Assembly: GCA_910589155.1 (NCBI GenBank)
Contig: CAJURY010000007.1
Location: 1-64,000, forward strand
Reading direction: 5' to 3'
From: an uncultured Oscillospiraceae bacterium
Lineage (GTDB): Bacteria > Bacillota > Clostridia > Oscillospirales > Oscillospiraceae
Length of the DNA stretch: 64,000 nt
Part shown: one piece after another, positions 1 through 8,308 of the stretch
How the letters are laid out: each line of letters begins with the position of its first letter
How positions within the stretch are numbered: position 1 is the stretch's first letter
The notes under the pieces: generated by a model
Told to the model about the DNA's origin: nothing
The model's input: only the letters and a program-made list of their open reading frames with translations
Database searches by the model: none
Position numbers and translations under genes: made by a program

Positions 1-215
1 CATATCAGCGCCCGTCAGACCGTTACCTTGTGTAGTCCCTTGTAAACTGTACTTTCGTGTGTGCTAAACTGTTAGTGTCAAGTTTCATCTGGACTTGATT
101 CCTCCTTAAGTTCTGTGATGGCGGTTGGCAGACCACCATCACTATAACTTAAGGAGGATATTTTTTCTATGCATAGCGAAAGCTTTTTGGAACCACCGGC
201 TCTGCCGGTGAGGTT
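1..215 (-). mobile_element. Remnant of the left end of an IS200/IS605-type element
   Basis: On the minus strand this stretch reads as a structured leader followed by the start of a small transposase gene. Arms 146-158 and 100-112 are perfect 13-base inverted copies that carry the Shine-Dalgarno sequence AAGGAGGA, and an inner stem pairs 136-142 with 115-121. The hairpin would hide the ribosome binding site of the gene starting at 88. IS200 elements are known to repress their transposase in this way. A further imperfect GC-rich hairpin lies near 191-215. The element breaks off about 65 bases into the gene, so it cannot move by itself. The exact outer boundary is not visible. Confidence 0.7.
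23..88 (-). pseudogene. Truncated IS200-like transposase TnpA (first ~12 codons)
   Basis: The frame starts MKLDTNSLAHTK, the usual N-terminus of clostridial IS200-type TnpA proteins as I recall the family. It then departs from the expected WNCKYHIVF continuation and stops after 21 codons. The start at 88 has a Shine-Dalgarno (AAGGAGGA on the minus strand) 10-12 bases upstream, inside a long hairpin. The HUH motif and catalytic tyrosine are absent, so this is a dead fragment created by a deletion or by another insertion outside the window. Assignment to the family rests on the short N-terminal match plus the leader structure. Confidence 0.65.
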
Positions 216-223
216 CTTTATAC

Positions 224-260
224 AAAAAAGTCGGAGCAAGCTATAAAGCTTACTCCGACT
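224..260 (-). terminator. Rho-independent terminator of tRNA-Leu
   Basis: On the minus strand a 13-bp stem (AGTCGGAGTAAGC with its complement, loop TTTATA) is followed by a run of T. It begins immediately after the CCA end of tRNA-Leu. Confidence 0.85.
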
Positions 261-348
261 TGGTGCGCGAGGCGGGACTTGAACCCGCACGTGCGTAATG
301 CACACTAGAACCTGAATCTAGCGAGTCTGCCAATTCCACCACTCGCGC
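261..348 (-). tRNA. tRNA-Leu (anticodon CAG)
   Basis: The minus strand gives an 88-base tRNA with acceptor arms GCGCGAG and CTCGCGC, an encoded CCA end, a long class II variable arm as expected for leucine, and the anticodon loop TTCAGGT. It has its own promoter (385-413) and terminator (224-260), so it is a single-gene transcription unit. The IS200 remnant lies just beyond the terminator. Confidence 0.95.
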
Positions 349-384
349 ATCTTTCACTTTTAGGTCTCACTTGACCGCTCCAAT

Positions 385-413
385 ATACTACCACAGGATT
401 CTTTATTTGTCAA
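385..413 (-). promoter_or_regulatory. Promoter of tRNA-Leu
   Basis: The minus strand shows TTGACA (408-413), a 17-base spacer and TAGTAT (385-390). The perfect -35 box and the position 36 bases upstream of the tRNA support a vegetative sigma-A promoter. The rest of 349-609 holds no gene that I can support. Confidence 0.75.
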
Positions 414-577
414 CACTTTTTTTCATTTCTTTTAAATTTGCTCAAATCTTTTTATAAGCTACACCTTTCGCCAAAAACCGAAAGTCCATTTCCCCTGCCA
501 AATCGCCAGACTCCAACGAATTCGCCATCTTGTGCTTTATGGAAAGCGAATCCTCCCGCTCCCCTATCATGGGTAAA

Positions 578-602
578 CTGCCAGCCTAAACCAGGCTGGC
601 AG
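578..602 (-). terminator. Probable terminator after the UPF0210 gene
   Basis: A 10-bp inverted repeat (CTGCCAGCCT with its complement, 5-base loop) lies 8 bases past the stop codon at 610. The T tract is weak (TTTACCC), so termination may be inefficient. Confidence 0.5.
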
Positions 603-609
603 CTTCTAC

Positions 610-1968
610 TTAATTTTTCAGGCTTTGCAGCGGGGCAGGAATACGACCGCCCCGGTGAATAAAGTCCGTGCTGGACGCTTCATGTACCGGCATCACCGGC
701 GCAGATCCCAGCAGACCGCCCATTTCCACCATATACCCTACCGTTTTTCCCGGTGCAGGGATAATGCGAACCGCCGTAGTCTTGGAATTTATCATACCGA
801 TGGCCGCTTCATCCGCAATTATGGCGGAAATGGTTTCCGCCGGCGTATCGCCGGGGACTGCAATCATATCGAGACCCACAGAGCAAACGCAGGTCATCGC
901 TTCCAGCTTATCCAGCGTCAAGGTACCGCACTGTGCCGCCGCAATCATGCCTTCGTCCTCAGACACGGGAATAAACGCGCCGGAAAGACCGCCCACATGG
1001 TTAGACGCCATAATGCCGCCCTTTTTCACAGCATCGTTCAGAAGCGCCAAGGCAGCCGTGGTGCCGTGGGTACCACAGACAGAAAGTCCCATTTCCTCCA
1101 GAATTCTGGCCACGCTGTCTCCCACCGCAGGAGTCGGCGCAAGGCTCAGATCCACAATACCAAAAGGCACGCCCAGACGCTGGGACGCTTCTCTTGCTAC
1201 CAACTGACCCATACGAGTAATCTGAAACGCCGTACGCTTCACCGTCTCTGCAACCACGTCAAAGGGTTCCCCCTTGATGCTCTGCAAAGCGTGGTACACA
1301 ACGCCCGGACCGGAAACACCTACGTTAATGGCGCACTCCGGCTCCCCCACTCCATGAAACGCACCGGCCATAAAGGGGTTATCTTCCACAGCGTTGGCAA
1401 ATATCACCAGCTTTGCGCAGCCCAAGCCGTCGTTATCCGCAGTTCGCGCAGCAGTTTTCTTTACAATTTCACCCATAAGCCGGACGGCGTCCATGTTGAT
1501 ACCCGCTCTGGTAGAACCAACATTGACAGAAGAACATACCCGCTCTGTTACCGCCAGAGCCTCCGGGATGGAAGCAATGAGTTTGCGGTCGCCAACAGTG
1601 AAGCCCTTTTGCACCAGAGCCGTAAAGCCGCCGACGAAGTTGACCCCGCATTCCTTCGCAGCGCGATCCAGCGTCTTGGCAAACAACACGTAATCGTCGC
1701 ATTCGCTGCTTTCCGCCACCATAGCAATCGGGGTTACGGAAATGCGCTTATTGACAATGGGAATGCCAAACTCTTTCTCAATGGCCTCGCCGGTGGGAAC
1801 CAGCTTTTCCGCCAGACGTGTAATTTTATCATAAATCTTGTCGCAGCTTTTTTGCGGGTCAGGATGGCAGCAATCCCGTAGGGAAATCCCCATGGTAATG
1901 GTTCGCACATCCAAATGCTGCTTATCAATCATTTCAATAGTCTGCGAAATATCCTTTTGATTCAGCAT
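610..1968 (-). CDS. PFL-family protein, UPF0210 (DUF711)
   Basis: The 452-residue product has the full length and N-terminal pattern of the UPF0210/DUF711 family (start MLNQKDISQTIEMI, then a VRTITMGISLRDC segment). Homologues are soluble and distantly related to the pyruvate formate-lyase fold, but no reaction is established. The start at 1968 is preceded by GAGGGG at a good distance. The ACT-domain gene ends 10 bases upstream, and this UPF0210-ACT pairing is a conserved neighbourhood in Firmicutes and archaea. That implies the two act together, perhaps as enzyme and ligand sensor. Molecular function remains unknown. Confidence 0.9.
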   Translation of the reverse strand: MLNQKDISQTIEMIDKQHLDVRTITMGISLRDCCHPDPQKSCDKIYDKITRLAEKLVPTGEAIEKEFGIPIVNKRISVTPIAMVAESSECDDYVLFAKTLDRAAKECGVNFVGGFTALVQKGFTVGDRKLIASIPEALAVTERVCSSVNVGSTRAGINMDAVRLMGEIVKKTAARTADNDGLGCAKLVIFANAVEDNPFMAGAFHGVGEPECAINVGVSGPGVVYHALQSIKGEPFDVVAETVKRTAFQITRMGQLVAREASQRLGVPFGIVDLSLAPTPAVGDSVARILEEMGLSVCGTHGTTAALALLNDAVKKGGIMASNHVGGLSGAFIPVSEDEGMIAAAQCGTLTLDKLEAMTCVCSVGLDMIAVPGDTPAETISAIIADEAAIGMINSKTTAVRIIPAPGKTVGYMVEMGGLLGSAPVMPVHEASSTDFIHRGGRIPAPLQSLKN

Positions 1969-1978
1969 TTTTTACCCC

Positions 1979-2248
1979 TCAGACACGATGCATAGCTTCG
2001 AAACTATCTTCCCGCTGCACACGGATGGAGAGTCCTGTTTCTCTGCCCAACGCCTGCATTTCTTCAATGAAATCCACCAGCGGCACGTTGCAAGCAGCAA
2101 CATCCGTCACCATCATCATGGTAAAAAATCCCTGCAAAACCGTCTGGCTAATATCCAGCACGTTCACCTGATGCTGCGCCAGCTTATTGCAGACCGCAGC
2201 GATGATGCCCACTTGGTCTTTTCCAACAACTGTGATAATCGCTCTCAT
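1979..2248 (-). CDS. ACT domain protein, UPF0237 family
   Basis: The 89-residue protein consists of a single ACT domain that begins MRAIITVVGKDQVGI and contains the GKD-x-x-GI turn typical of amino-acid-binding ACT modules. I chose the ATG at 2248 because a GAGGTG Shine-Dalgarno lies 5-10 bases upstream; the ATG four codons earlier overlaps the previous stop codon and lacks a ribosome site. A free-standing ACT domain probably dimerises and binds a small ligand. Its position directly before the UPF0210 gene suggests that it senses a metabolite for that protein, which is an inference from synteny only. Confidence 0.88.
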   Translation of the reverse strand: MRAIITVVGKDQVGIIAAVCNKLAQHQVNVLDISQTVLQGFFTMMMVTDVAACNVPLVDFIEEMQALGRETGLSIRVQREDSFEAMHRV

Positions 2249-2256
2249 TTGACACC

Positions 2257-2541
2257 TCAATAATCATAATCGCCGGAAATCCGGGTAGCAATGTCGTCGC
2301 TGAACTGCGCCTTGGCCGCCAAATGCAGTTCATTTTGCTGATAGGCTTCCAATGCCTCCTGTGACTCAAACTCCGAGTACAAAACGTAGTCTGCGCCGCC
2401 TTGAAAGGTCTGGCTGACCTCCATCCACAAAAGGCCGGGGATCTGCCCCACCAGCGGCTCCAGCAGATTCGCAATTTTCATCACAGTCGCTTCTTTTTCG
2501 CAGCTATCTTTTAATGTATATAAAACAATGTGCTTTACCAC
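2257..2541 (-). CDS. Dabb-family (stress-responsive alpha/beta barrel) protein
   Basis: The 94-residue protein starts MVKHIVLYTLKD and contains the spaced GLLWMEV and DYVLYSEF segments of the Dabb family, small dimeric ferredoxin-like barrels found in stress proteins and some cyclases. The start codon is GTG at 2541 with AAGGAG upstream. It ends 8 bases before the ACT-domain start, so it heads a three-gene unit with ACT and UPF0210. A terminator of the upstream ispH-rpsA unit ends about 20 bases before it, so it probably has its own promoter or is reached by readthrough. No substrate can be proposed. Confidence 0.85.
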   Translation of the reverse strand: MVKHIVLYTLKDSCEKEATVMKIANLLEPLVGQIPGLLWMEVSQTFQGGADYVLYSEFESQEALEAYQQNELHLAAKAQFSDDIATRISGDYDY

Positions 2542-2558
2542 TTCAAAACACTCCTTAC

Positions 2559-2594
2559 GAAAATACCGGGGCCAGCAAAAGGCAGCCCCGGTAT
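2559..2594 (-). terminator. Terminator of the cmk-ispH/rpsA unit
   Basis: On the minus strand ATACCGGGGC pairs with GCCCCGGTAT across a T-rich loop and is followed by TTTTCG. It lies 13 bases after the stop codon of the fusion gene at 2607. Confidence 0.8.
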
Positions 2595-2606
2595 GTAATT
2601 TGCAGT

Positions 2607-4544
2607 TTACTCTGCGTCGGTCTCTTCCGCCAGCAGGGCGCGAATGGACAAAGAAATACGCTTATGCTCCGCGTCCACATCAATGATCTTTACATCCACT
2701 TCCTGCCCCTCGGAAAGCACTTCTTCAGGCTTACCGATGCGGCGGTCAGCAATCTGGGAAATGTGAATCAGGCCGTCTACGCCGGGCAGAATCTCCGCGA
2801 ACGCGCCAAAGGTCATGAGCTTCACAATCTTGGCCTTGGCAACGTCGCCCACCGCATACTTGCTGGTGAACTGGGTCCAGGGATTCATCTCGGCGGTCTT
2901 GTAACCCAGAGAAATCTTGTGCTTTTCGGTGTCGAAGGACAGGACAAAGACTTCAATCTCGTCGCCAACCTTTACAACCTCGGCAGGGTTTTTAATACGG
3001 TTCCAGGACAGTTCGGATACATGTACCATGCCGTCTACGCCGCCGATGTCTACGAAAGCGCCATAGGAAGTCAAAGACTTCACAACGCCCTGATACTTCT
3101 TACCCACTTCAATTTCGCTCCAGATCTTCTCAAAGGCAGCCTTACGAGCCTCAGCGGTTACGGCGCGGATAGAGCCGATGACACGGCGGCGGGCACGGTT
3201 AACCTCGGTAATCTTCATCTTGGCGGGCTTGCCTACCAGGCTGGCCATATCGCCGCCCTTGGCAATGCCGGACTGGGATGCGGGAATAAATACCCGGACG
3301 CCCTTCACATTGGCGACAACGCCGCCCTTATTTTCTTCGGTGACGGTACCTTCCACCACGGTCTTGTTCTCACAAGCCACCATGATATCGTCCCATACCT
3401 TCAGGCCGTCCAGTTTCTTCTTGGAGAGCTGGCAGGTGCCTTCCTGATCGTTGACACGCACAACGAAAACTTCAATTTCGTCGCCTACTTTTACTACGTC
3501 CTCAGGCTTCAAAGAGGGATCGTTGCTGACTTCGTCATAGGGAATATAGCCGGCGTGCTTGGTGCCCAGATCAATCTGGACTTCAGTCGTGCCGATGCTA
3601 GTCACAATACCAGTAACCTTATCTCCTGTATTTAAAGTCTTGATGGACTGCTCCAGCATATCGGCAAAATTTTCCTCCTGTGCAGTCTCAACAGTTTTTA
3701 ATTCGCTCATAGTCTTGTTGACCTCCTTTATAATCCACGCTGGTGTGGACGCACCAGCCGTGATTCCAACATGATGAACCCCCTGAAACGCCGCCAGATC
3801 AAGCTCCGACGCCTGATCGATCAAAACGACATTTTCACAGTGTTCCCGGCAAATCATTGCAAGCCGACCGGTGTTGGAACTGTTTGTATCGCCAACAACC
3901 ACCATTGCCTGACAGCGTTCTGCTAAAATCGCCGCTTCTTTTTGCCGATATTCTGTTGCCTTGCATATTGTATCAAATATTTTGTAATTAGTAAACTGTT
4001 TTTTTAGGATTTTTTCGCATTTTCTCCACAAAGCTTCCGTGGATGTGGTCTGTGAAACCATACAAACCGGCTGATTTCGGCAGCTTTCCTCCGCCAGCGC
4101 CCACCTTTCCAGTTCCTCCGGCGTTTCAAAAATCTCCGACCGGCTGCACCAGCCGGCAATCGCCATAACCTCTGGGTGGGTTCTGGTACCAATGATAATG
4201 GGCAGCCGATTTTCCGCCTCCGCCTCTCGCACCAACTTGTGAATCCGCTTGACAAAAGGACAGGTAGCGTCCACAAGCTGCACGTTCATGGACTCCAGCT
4301 TTTCGTAAATTGCCCGCCCCACGCCGTGAGACCGGATAATGACCGTAGCGCCTGCCGGCGCTTCTTCCGGCGTTTGAATCACCCCAACGCCCATTTGTTC
4401 AAAATGCTCTACAACATGGTGGTTATGAATAATAGGCCCCAGGGTCACAACCTGCCGACCTTTTGCCGCGGCGTTTTCCACCAGCTCTACAGCCCGGTTG
4501 ACGCCGAAGCAAAAGCCGGCGTATTTTGCCAATGTAACGCTCAT
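2607..4544 (-). CDS. ispH-rpsA: Fusion of IspH (HMBPP reductase) and ribosomal protein S1
   Basis: Residues 1 to about 285 are IspH, the [4Fe-4S] enzyme that makes IPP and DMAPP in the last step of the MEP isoprenoid pathway. The three cluster cysteines are visible at C12 (GFCFGV), C95 (DATCPF) and C194 (DTICKA), along with the THPE and TNSSNT motifs. From about residue 300 to 645 there are four S1 RNA-binding repeats, each with a G-x-V start and a GAF or GYIP-like turn. The fusion is known across Clostridia and may be processed or act as one protein. It overlaps the cmk stop codon by 4 bases (ATGA), so translation is coupled. This is the usual cmk-ispH-rpsA arrangement. Confidence 0.95.
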   Translation of the reverse strand: MSVTLAKYAGFCFGVNRAVELVENAAAKGRQVVTLGPIIHNHHVVEHFEQMGVGVIQTPEEAPAGATVIIRSHGVGRAIYEKLESMNVQLVDATCPFVKRIHKLVREAEAENRLPIIIGTRTHPEVMAIAGWCSRSEIFETPEELERWALAEESCRNQPVCMVSQTTSTEALWRKCEKILKKQFTNYKIFDTICKATEYRQKEAAILAERCQAMVVVGDTNSSNTGRLAMICREHCENVVLIDQASELDLAAFQGVHHVGITAGASTPAWIIKEVNKTMSELKTVETAQEENFADMLEQSIKTLNTGDKVTGIVTSIGTTEVQIDLGTKHAGYIPYDEVSNDPSLKPEDVVKVGDEIEVFVVRVNDQEGTCQLSKKKLDGLKVWDDIMVACENKTVVEGTVTEENKGGVVANVKGVRVFIPASQSGIAKGGDMASLVGKPAKMKITEVNRARRRVIGSIRAVTAEARKAAFEKIWSEIEVGKKYQGVVKSLTSYGAFVDIGGVDGMVHVSELSWNRIKNPAEVVKVGDEIEVFVLSFDTEKHKISLGYKTAEMNPWTQFTSKYAVGDVAKAKIVKLMTFGAFAEILPGVDGLIHISQIADRRIGKPEEVLSEGQEVDVKIIDVDAEHKRISLSIRALLAEETDAE

Positions 4545-5224
4545 AGCGGAATACTCCGGGCAATGATATCTTTCATTTGAGCGACACTCTGAGCAATATC
4601 CAAATCGGAAGTATCCAATTTCACAGCATCCGCCGCCATTTTTAATGGGGCGATGGCTCTTGTCATATCCTGCTGATCCCGCTGGACAATCTCCTGCAAA
4701 ACCTGCTTGAAATCCGCCTTCTGCCCTTTTTCCAGCATTTCCGCATACCGCCGCTCAGCGCGAATCTCAGCGGAAGCCGTGAGATAAATTTTTACATCGG
4801 CCTTGGGAAGCACCACCGTTCCAATATCCCGGCCATCCATAATCACATTATGCCGTCTCGCAACCTCCCGCTGCATTTCCAAAAGGAAGCTGCGAACCAC
4901 CTTCTGGGCGGAAGCAAGAGACGCACCCTTGGAAATTTCCGGCGTGCGGATTTCCCCGGAAATATCAAGCCCATTCAAAATCATGCGCTGCGCGCCAGTT
5001 TCATCATATGTAATTTGCAGATTGATTTCGTCAATCAGCCGAGTCACGCCGTCGGTATCCTTGGGACTGATGCCCATAAGCGCCAGAAAATACGCAACAG
5101 AACGGTAAATCGCTCCGGTATCCACATACACAAAACCCAATTCCCGCGCCAAAATCCGCGCCATGGTGCTTTTGCCAGCGCCAGCGGGACCGTCGATTGC
5201 AACGCTGTAAAACTGCTTCCCCAT
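4541..5224 (-). CDS. cmk: Cytidylate kinase
   Basis: The 227-residue cytosolic enzyme phosphorylates CMP and dCMP with ATP. The P-loop GPAGAGKST occupies residues 12-20, and the DTGAIYR and MDGRDIGTVV segments are the family's NMP-binding signatures. Its length is typical. Its start at 5224 is preceded by GAGG, and a promoter with a perfect -35 box lies at 5257-5285. It is the first gene of the cmk-ispH/rpsA unit and overlaps the next gene by 4 bases. Confidence 0.95.
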   Translation of the reverse strand: MGKQFYSVAIDGPAGAGKSTMARILARELGFVYVDTGAIYRSVAYFLALMGISPKDTDGVTRLIDEINLQITYDETGAQRMILNGLDISGEIRTPEISKGASLASAQKVVRSFLLEMQREVARRHNVIMDGRDIGTVVLPKADVKIYLTASAEIRAERRYAEMLEKGQKADFKQVLQEIVQRDQQDMTRAIAPLKMAADAVKLDTSDLDIAQSVAQMKDIIARSIPL

Positions 5225-5256
5225 TTTATAAACCTCATAAAAACTTTCTAGCTTAT

Positions 5257-5285
5257 AATTTACACCGAGAAAGACATTTTGTCAA
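5257..5285 (-). promoter_or_regulatory. Promoter of cmk-ispH/rpsA
   Basis: On the minus strand TTGACA (5280-5285), a 17-base spacer and TAAATT (5257-5262) precede the cmk start by about 35 bases. It is divergent from the murT promoter. Confidence 0.65.
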
Positions 5286-5365
5286 TGATAAATCCTGGGA
5301 ATTTGGTGAAAATTTGTTATTTTTTCTTTCCTTGTGACGAAGTATGCCGCCGCGAAAGTTTTTGC

Positions 5366-5394
5366 TTTACTGCCTTGGCGGTTTGTGTTATAAT
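5366..5394 (+). promoter_or_regulatory. Promoter of murT-gatD
   Basis: TTTACT (5366-5371), a 17-base spacer and TATAAT (5389-5394), with an upstream TG giving an extended -10. It lies 58 bases before the murT start. Confidence 0.75.
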
Positions 5395-5451
5395 AGCTGG
5401 CATAAAAGGAAAATATTTTTCCGATTCAAATGCGATATGAGGTGAATTTCA

Positions 5452-6825
5452 TTGGGTAAACTTCGATTTTTGGCTGCGCTTTGGGCCGCAAAACTTTCAA
5501 AGCCCCTGCTGCGCCTTACCCACCACAACGGCACGGACTTTCCCGGCGCTCTGGCAGTCAAGCTGTGCCCGGATTTTTTGAAATATATTGGGAAACCCAA
5601 AAAGGTCATTGCCGTCACCGGCACCAACGGCAAAACGACCGTCAACAACATGATCTGCGACATTCTGGAAATGGACGGCTACAAATTTGTATCCAACCGC
5701 GCCGGCTCCAACATTCTTTCCGGCGTCTGCACCGCCCTTTTGAGCAGCGCCACGCTGTTTGGCAAAATGCCCTACGATCTGGCGGTTCTGGAAATCGACG
5801 AGCGCTCCGCCCGGAAAATCTACAAACATCTGCACCCCGATCTCATGGTCGTCACCAATCTGTTCCGGGATTCCATTATGCGCAACGGCCACCCGGCGTA
5901 CATCGCGGATGTGATGACTTCCGCCATTCCTGAAGATACTTTGCTTGTGATGAACGCGGACGACCTGCTGGCAGACAGCGTTTCCCCTCAAAACAAGCGC
6001 GTGTATTTTGGCATTGACAAAATGGAGTCCGACGTGACCGAATGCGTCAACCTGATTAATGACCTGCAAATCTGCCCGGTATGCCACGACCGGCTGGTAT
6101 ACGACTACCGCCGCTATCACCACATCGGCAAGGCTCACTGCCCGAGCTGCGGCTTCCGCTCCCCTGCCAGCGATTTTCTTGCCGCCAAGGTGGATATTCC
6201 CGGCAAGACCATGACCGTTTTGGAACGCGGCGAGCCTCACGCCTATCCCCTGATTAACGACAGTATTTTTAACATTTATAACATGGTGGCCGTCATTGCC
6301 CTTTTGCGGCAGATGGACATGCCTCACGAAAAAATCCAGCGTTACCTTGCCCAGACCTCCATTGTAAAAACCCGGTACGAGCGGATTCAAACCGGTAAGG
6401 TTCACCTTACTACCTTGCTCGCCAAAGAGAAAAACGCCCTTGCCGTGACCAGAAATTTGGACTATTTGACGCAGCTTCCCGGCGATAAGGAAATTATTTT
6501 TATGTGCAACTGTCTGAACGATCAAAAAAACTGGTCGGAAAATGTAAGCTGGATGTATGATTGTGACTTTGAGTTTTTGAACCGGGGCAACGTCACCCGG
6601 GTTGTCTGTACAGGTCCCAGGTACTTAGATTACGCCCTGCGGCTGGAGCTGGCCGGCTTCCCCAAGGAAAAAATCTTCACCACCCGGCGGGAAATCGATA
6701 GCCCCGACCTTTTGGCCTTCCATCCCGGCGAGGAAATTTATTTGCTCCACGGCGTGGATTCCTGGGTAGAAGAAAAGGCGGTTCACGCAAAGATCTGCAA
6801 ACTGGCGCAGGAGGCGGCAAAATGA
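5452..6825 (+). CDS. murT: Lipid II isoglutaminyl synthase subunit MurT
   Basis: The 457-residue Mur-ligase-like protein is the ATP-dependent half of the MurT/GatD complex that amidates the D-glutamate of lipid II on the cytoplasmic face of the membrane. The P-loop GTNGKTT is at residues 57-63, followed by the Mur ligase middle domain. An inserted Cys4 zinc ribbon (CPVC and CPSC pairs) lies near residues 206-235, as in known MurT proteins, and the C-terminal DUF1727 domain ends the protein. The start appears to be TTG at 5452, six bases after GAGGTGA. It overlaps gatD by 4 bases, so the subunits are translationally coupled. Confidence 0.93.
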   Translation: MGKLRFLAALWAAKLSKPLLRLTHHNGTDFPGALAVKLCPDFLKYIGKPKKVIAVTGTNGKTTVNNMICDILEMDGYKFVSNRAGSNILSGVCTALLSSATLFGKMPYDLAVLEIDERSARKIYKHLHPDLMVVTNLFRDSIMRNGHPAYIADVMTSAIPEDTLLVMNADDLLADSVSPQNKRVYFGIDKMESDVTECVNLINDLQICPVCHDRLVYDYRRYHHIGKAHCPSCGFRSPASDFLAAKVDIPGKTMTVLERGEPHAYPLINDSIFNIYNMVAVIALLRQMDMPHEKIQRYLAQTSIVKTRYERIQTGKVHLTTLLAKEKNALAVTRNLDYLTQLPGDKEIIFMCNCLNDQKNWSENVSWMYDCDFEFLNRGNVTRVVCTGPRYLDYALRLELAGFPKEKIFTTRREIDSPDLLAFHPGEEIYLLHGVDSWVEEKAVHAKICKLAQEAAK

Positions 6826-7541
6826 AAAAAATTGAAGTTCTTTTCCCAGAAGTCGCCAATCTTTACGGCGACCTGATGAACGTGGAATATCTGCGCCGCT
6901 GTCTGGGAGACGCAGAGGTTACCCAAACCTATTTAAAAGACAGGCCTTTATTTGCCGACGAAAAGCCCGATCTTATTTTTATGGGTTCCGTGACGGAACT
7001 TGGGCAAAAGCTGGCAATCGACGCCCTGACTCCCTACAAAGACCGGCTGCAACAGCTAATTGACGAAGGCGTGATTTTTCTGATTACTGGCAACGCCTGC
7101 GAAATTTTCTGGGCGCGGATCGAAAGTGACGAAGCCCCCACAGTGCAGGGACTTGGACTGTTTCCCTATGTGGCAAAGCTGCGTATGATGAACCGGTTCA
7201 ACGGCTATTTTCTTGGTACCTTTGGCGCGGATAAAATTGTCGGCTTTAAAAGTCAGTTCGGACACACCTATGGAGAAGGAAGCGATGAAGGATTGTTCCC
7301 CGCCATCCGAGGCGTTGGCAGAAATCCAGACGAACCCACAGAAGGGATCCGACGGAACAATTTCATGGCAACCTACCTCACAGGTCCTTTGCTTGTCATG
7401 AATCCGCCCTTTACCAAATATTTGCTGGGTCTTATGGGCGAGGCCGACCGGCCTTTGCCTTGCGAGGAAGCGGCGATGGCTTCCTACAAGCTACGTATCG
7501 AAGAATTCAGCCAAACAAACCGCGCCTGCGTCTATCATTAA
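6822..7541 (+). CDS. gatD: GatD-like class I glutamine amidotransferase subunit
   Basis: The 239-residue protein sits in the GatD position and overlaps murT by ATGA. In the family it supplies ammonia from glutamine to MurT. The nucleophile cysteine is present at C93, in the segment TGNACEIF rather than the usual CGGYQ-type elbow. In the conserved TYLHGP motif the catalytic histidine is replaced: here the motif reads TYLTGP, with Thr187. Length and overall order otherwise fit GatD. Either the glutaminase uses a different histidine (His148 in FGHTYG is one candidate), or the subunit is catalytically weak or dead. Confidence 0.85.
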   Translation: MKKIEVLFPEVANLYGDLMNVEYLRRCLGDAEVTQTYLKDRPLFADEKPDLIFMGSVTELGQKLAIDALTPYKDRLQQLIDEGVIFLITGNACEIFWARIESDEAPTVQGLGLFPYVAKLRMMNRFNGYFLGTFGADKIVGFKSQFGHTYGEGSDEGLFPAIRGVGRNPDEPTEGIRRNNFMATYLTGPLLVMNPPFTKYLLGLMGEADRPLPCEEAAMASYKLRIEEFSQTNRACVYH

Positions 7542-7610
7542 TAAAGCACAAATTGCCGCGCCGGTTCAGCAACTGGCGCGGTATTATAAATGCAATCTGT
7601 TTACAGCAAG

Positions 7611-7641
7611 TGCAGGCAGCCGTTCATTTCGGCTGCCTGCA
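7611..7641. terminator. Hairpin between convergent gatD and a membrane protein gene
   Basis: An 11-bp inverted repeat (TGCAGGCAGCC with its complement, 9-base loop) lies between two convergent genes. It lacks a strong T tract on either strand, so it is at best a weak two-way terminator. Confidence 0.45.
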
Positions 7642-7654
7642 CTGTATATGTAGA

Positions 7655-8218
7655 TTAAAATTCAGGAGATGCTGTGGAGCGCGCGGGTTCAGCGGGAACC
7701 ACTTCCTGCTCAGAAGGAAGCTTTTTCTGCTTCGCCGCAGCAGATACGCCAACCGCCAGTTCCCAGATGACAACCGCGTGGCATACAAAGTCTAAAATGT
7801 TTTCAACAAAACCAAGCTCCAGGAACATAACCGCAGCAACCAACGCAGCGGTATCAATGCAGAAGAATACCAGCGCGATTGTCAGACCGATAGGCTTCTT
7901 CTTGGAAATAATCCAGCATACCAAGTAGACAATCAGCAATACCGCAGAAATTGCCAGAGCAATGGTGGTAAAGTTTCCAACTTCAAACCGATCCGGGATA
8001 ATTCCCTCGGTGAACAGCCCGTTATCCATAAACAGCGCGATCATCGTCAGATAATAGGGAACGGATGCAGAAAACAGATAATAGACGTCCCTGTTGGATA
8101 CCAAAAGAAACAAATTGATCATGGTGAACAGACAAATGAGAATTGTAGTTCCTCTGGCGCCTTGCATTTGCCTATTCAGATATTGCCGTGAATTCTTGTC
8201 GATGGGATTTCTTGCCAT
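7655..8218 (-). CDS. Hypothetical multi-pass membrane protein
   Basis: The 187-residue protein has a short basic, polar N-terminus followed by about five hydrophobic segments (roughly residues 24-42, 54-66, 82-104, 110-132 and 140-160). It ends in a charged, proline-rich cytoplasmic tail. I recognise no family. An AGAGAGGTA ribosome site precedes the ATG at 8218. The gene stands alone and converges with gatD. It may be an integral stress or housekeeping membrane protein, but nothing in the sequence shows a job. Confidence 0.75.
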   Translation of the reverse strand: MARNPIDKNSRQYLNRQMQGARGTTILICLFTMINLFLLVSNRDVYYLFSASVPYYLTMIALFMDNGLFTEGIIPDRFEVGNFTTIALAISAVLLIVYLVCWIISKKKPIGLTIALVFFCIDTAALVAAVMFLELGFVENILDFVCHAVVIWELAVGVSAAAKQKKLPSEQEVVPAEPARSTASPEF

Positions 8219-8308
8219 AACATATTACCTCTCTTTCAGCTTTGCAGCCTATATTCATAAATATTATAAATGATGCAGCGGGTTTTTGCAAGAAAAAAAA
8301 GCGTATTG

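Noticed and set aside
625..1881. 418-codon open frame opposite the UPF0210 gene
   Set aside because: Arg/His-rich antisense translation with no family resemblance; the minus-strand protein is clearly the real one.
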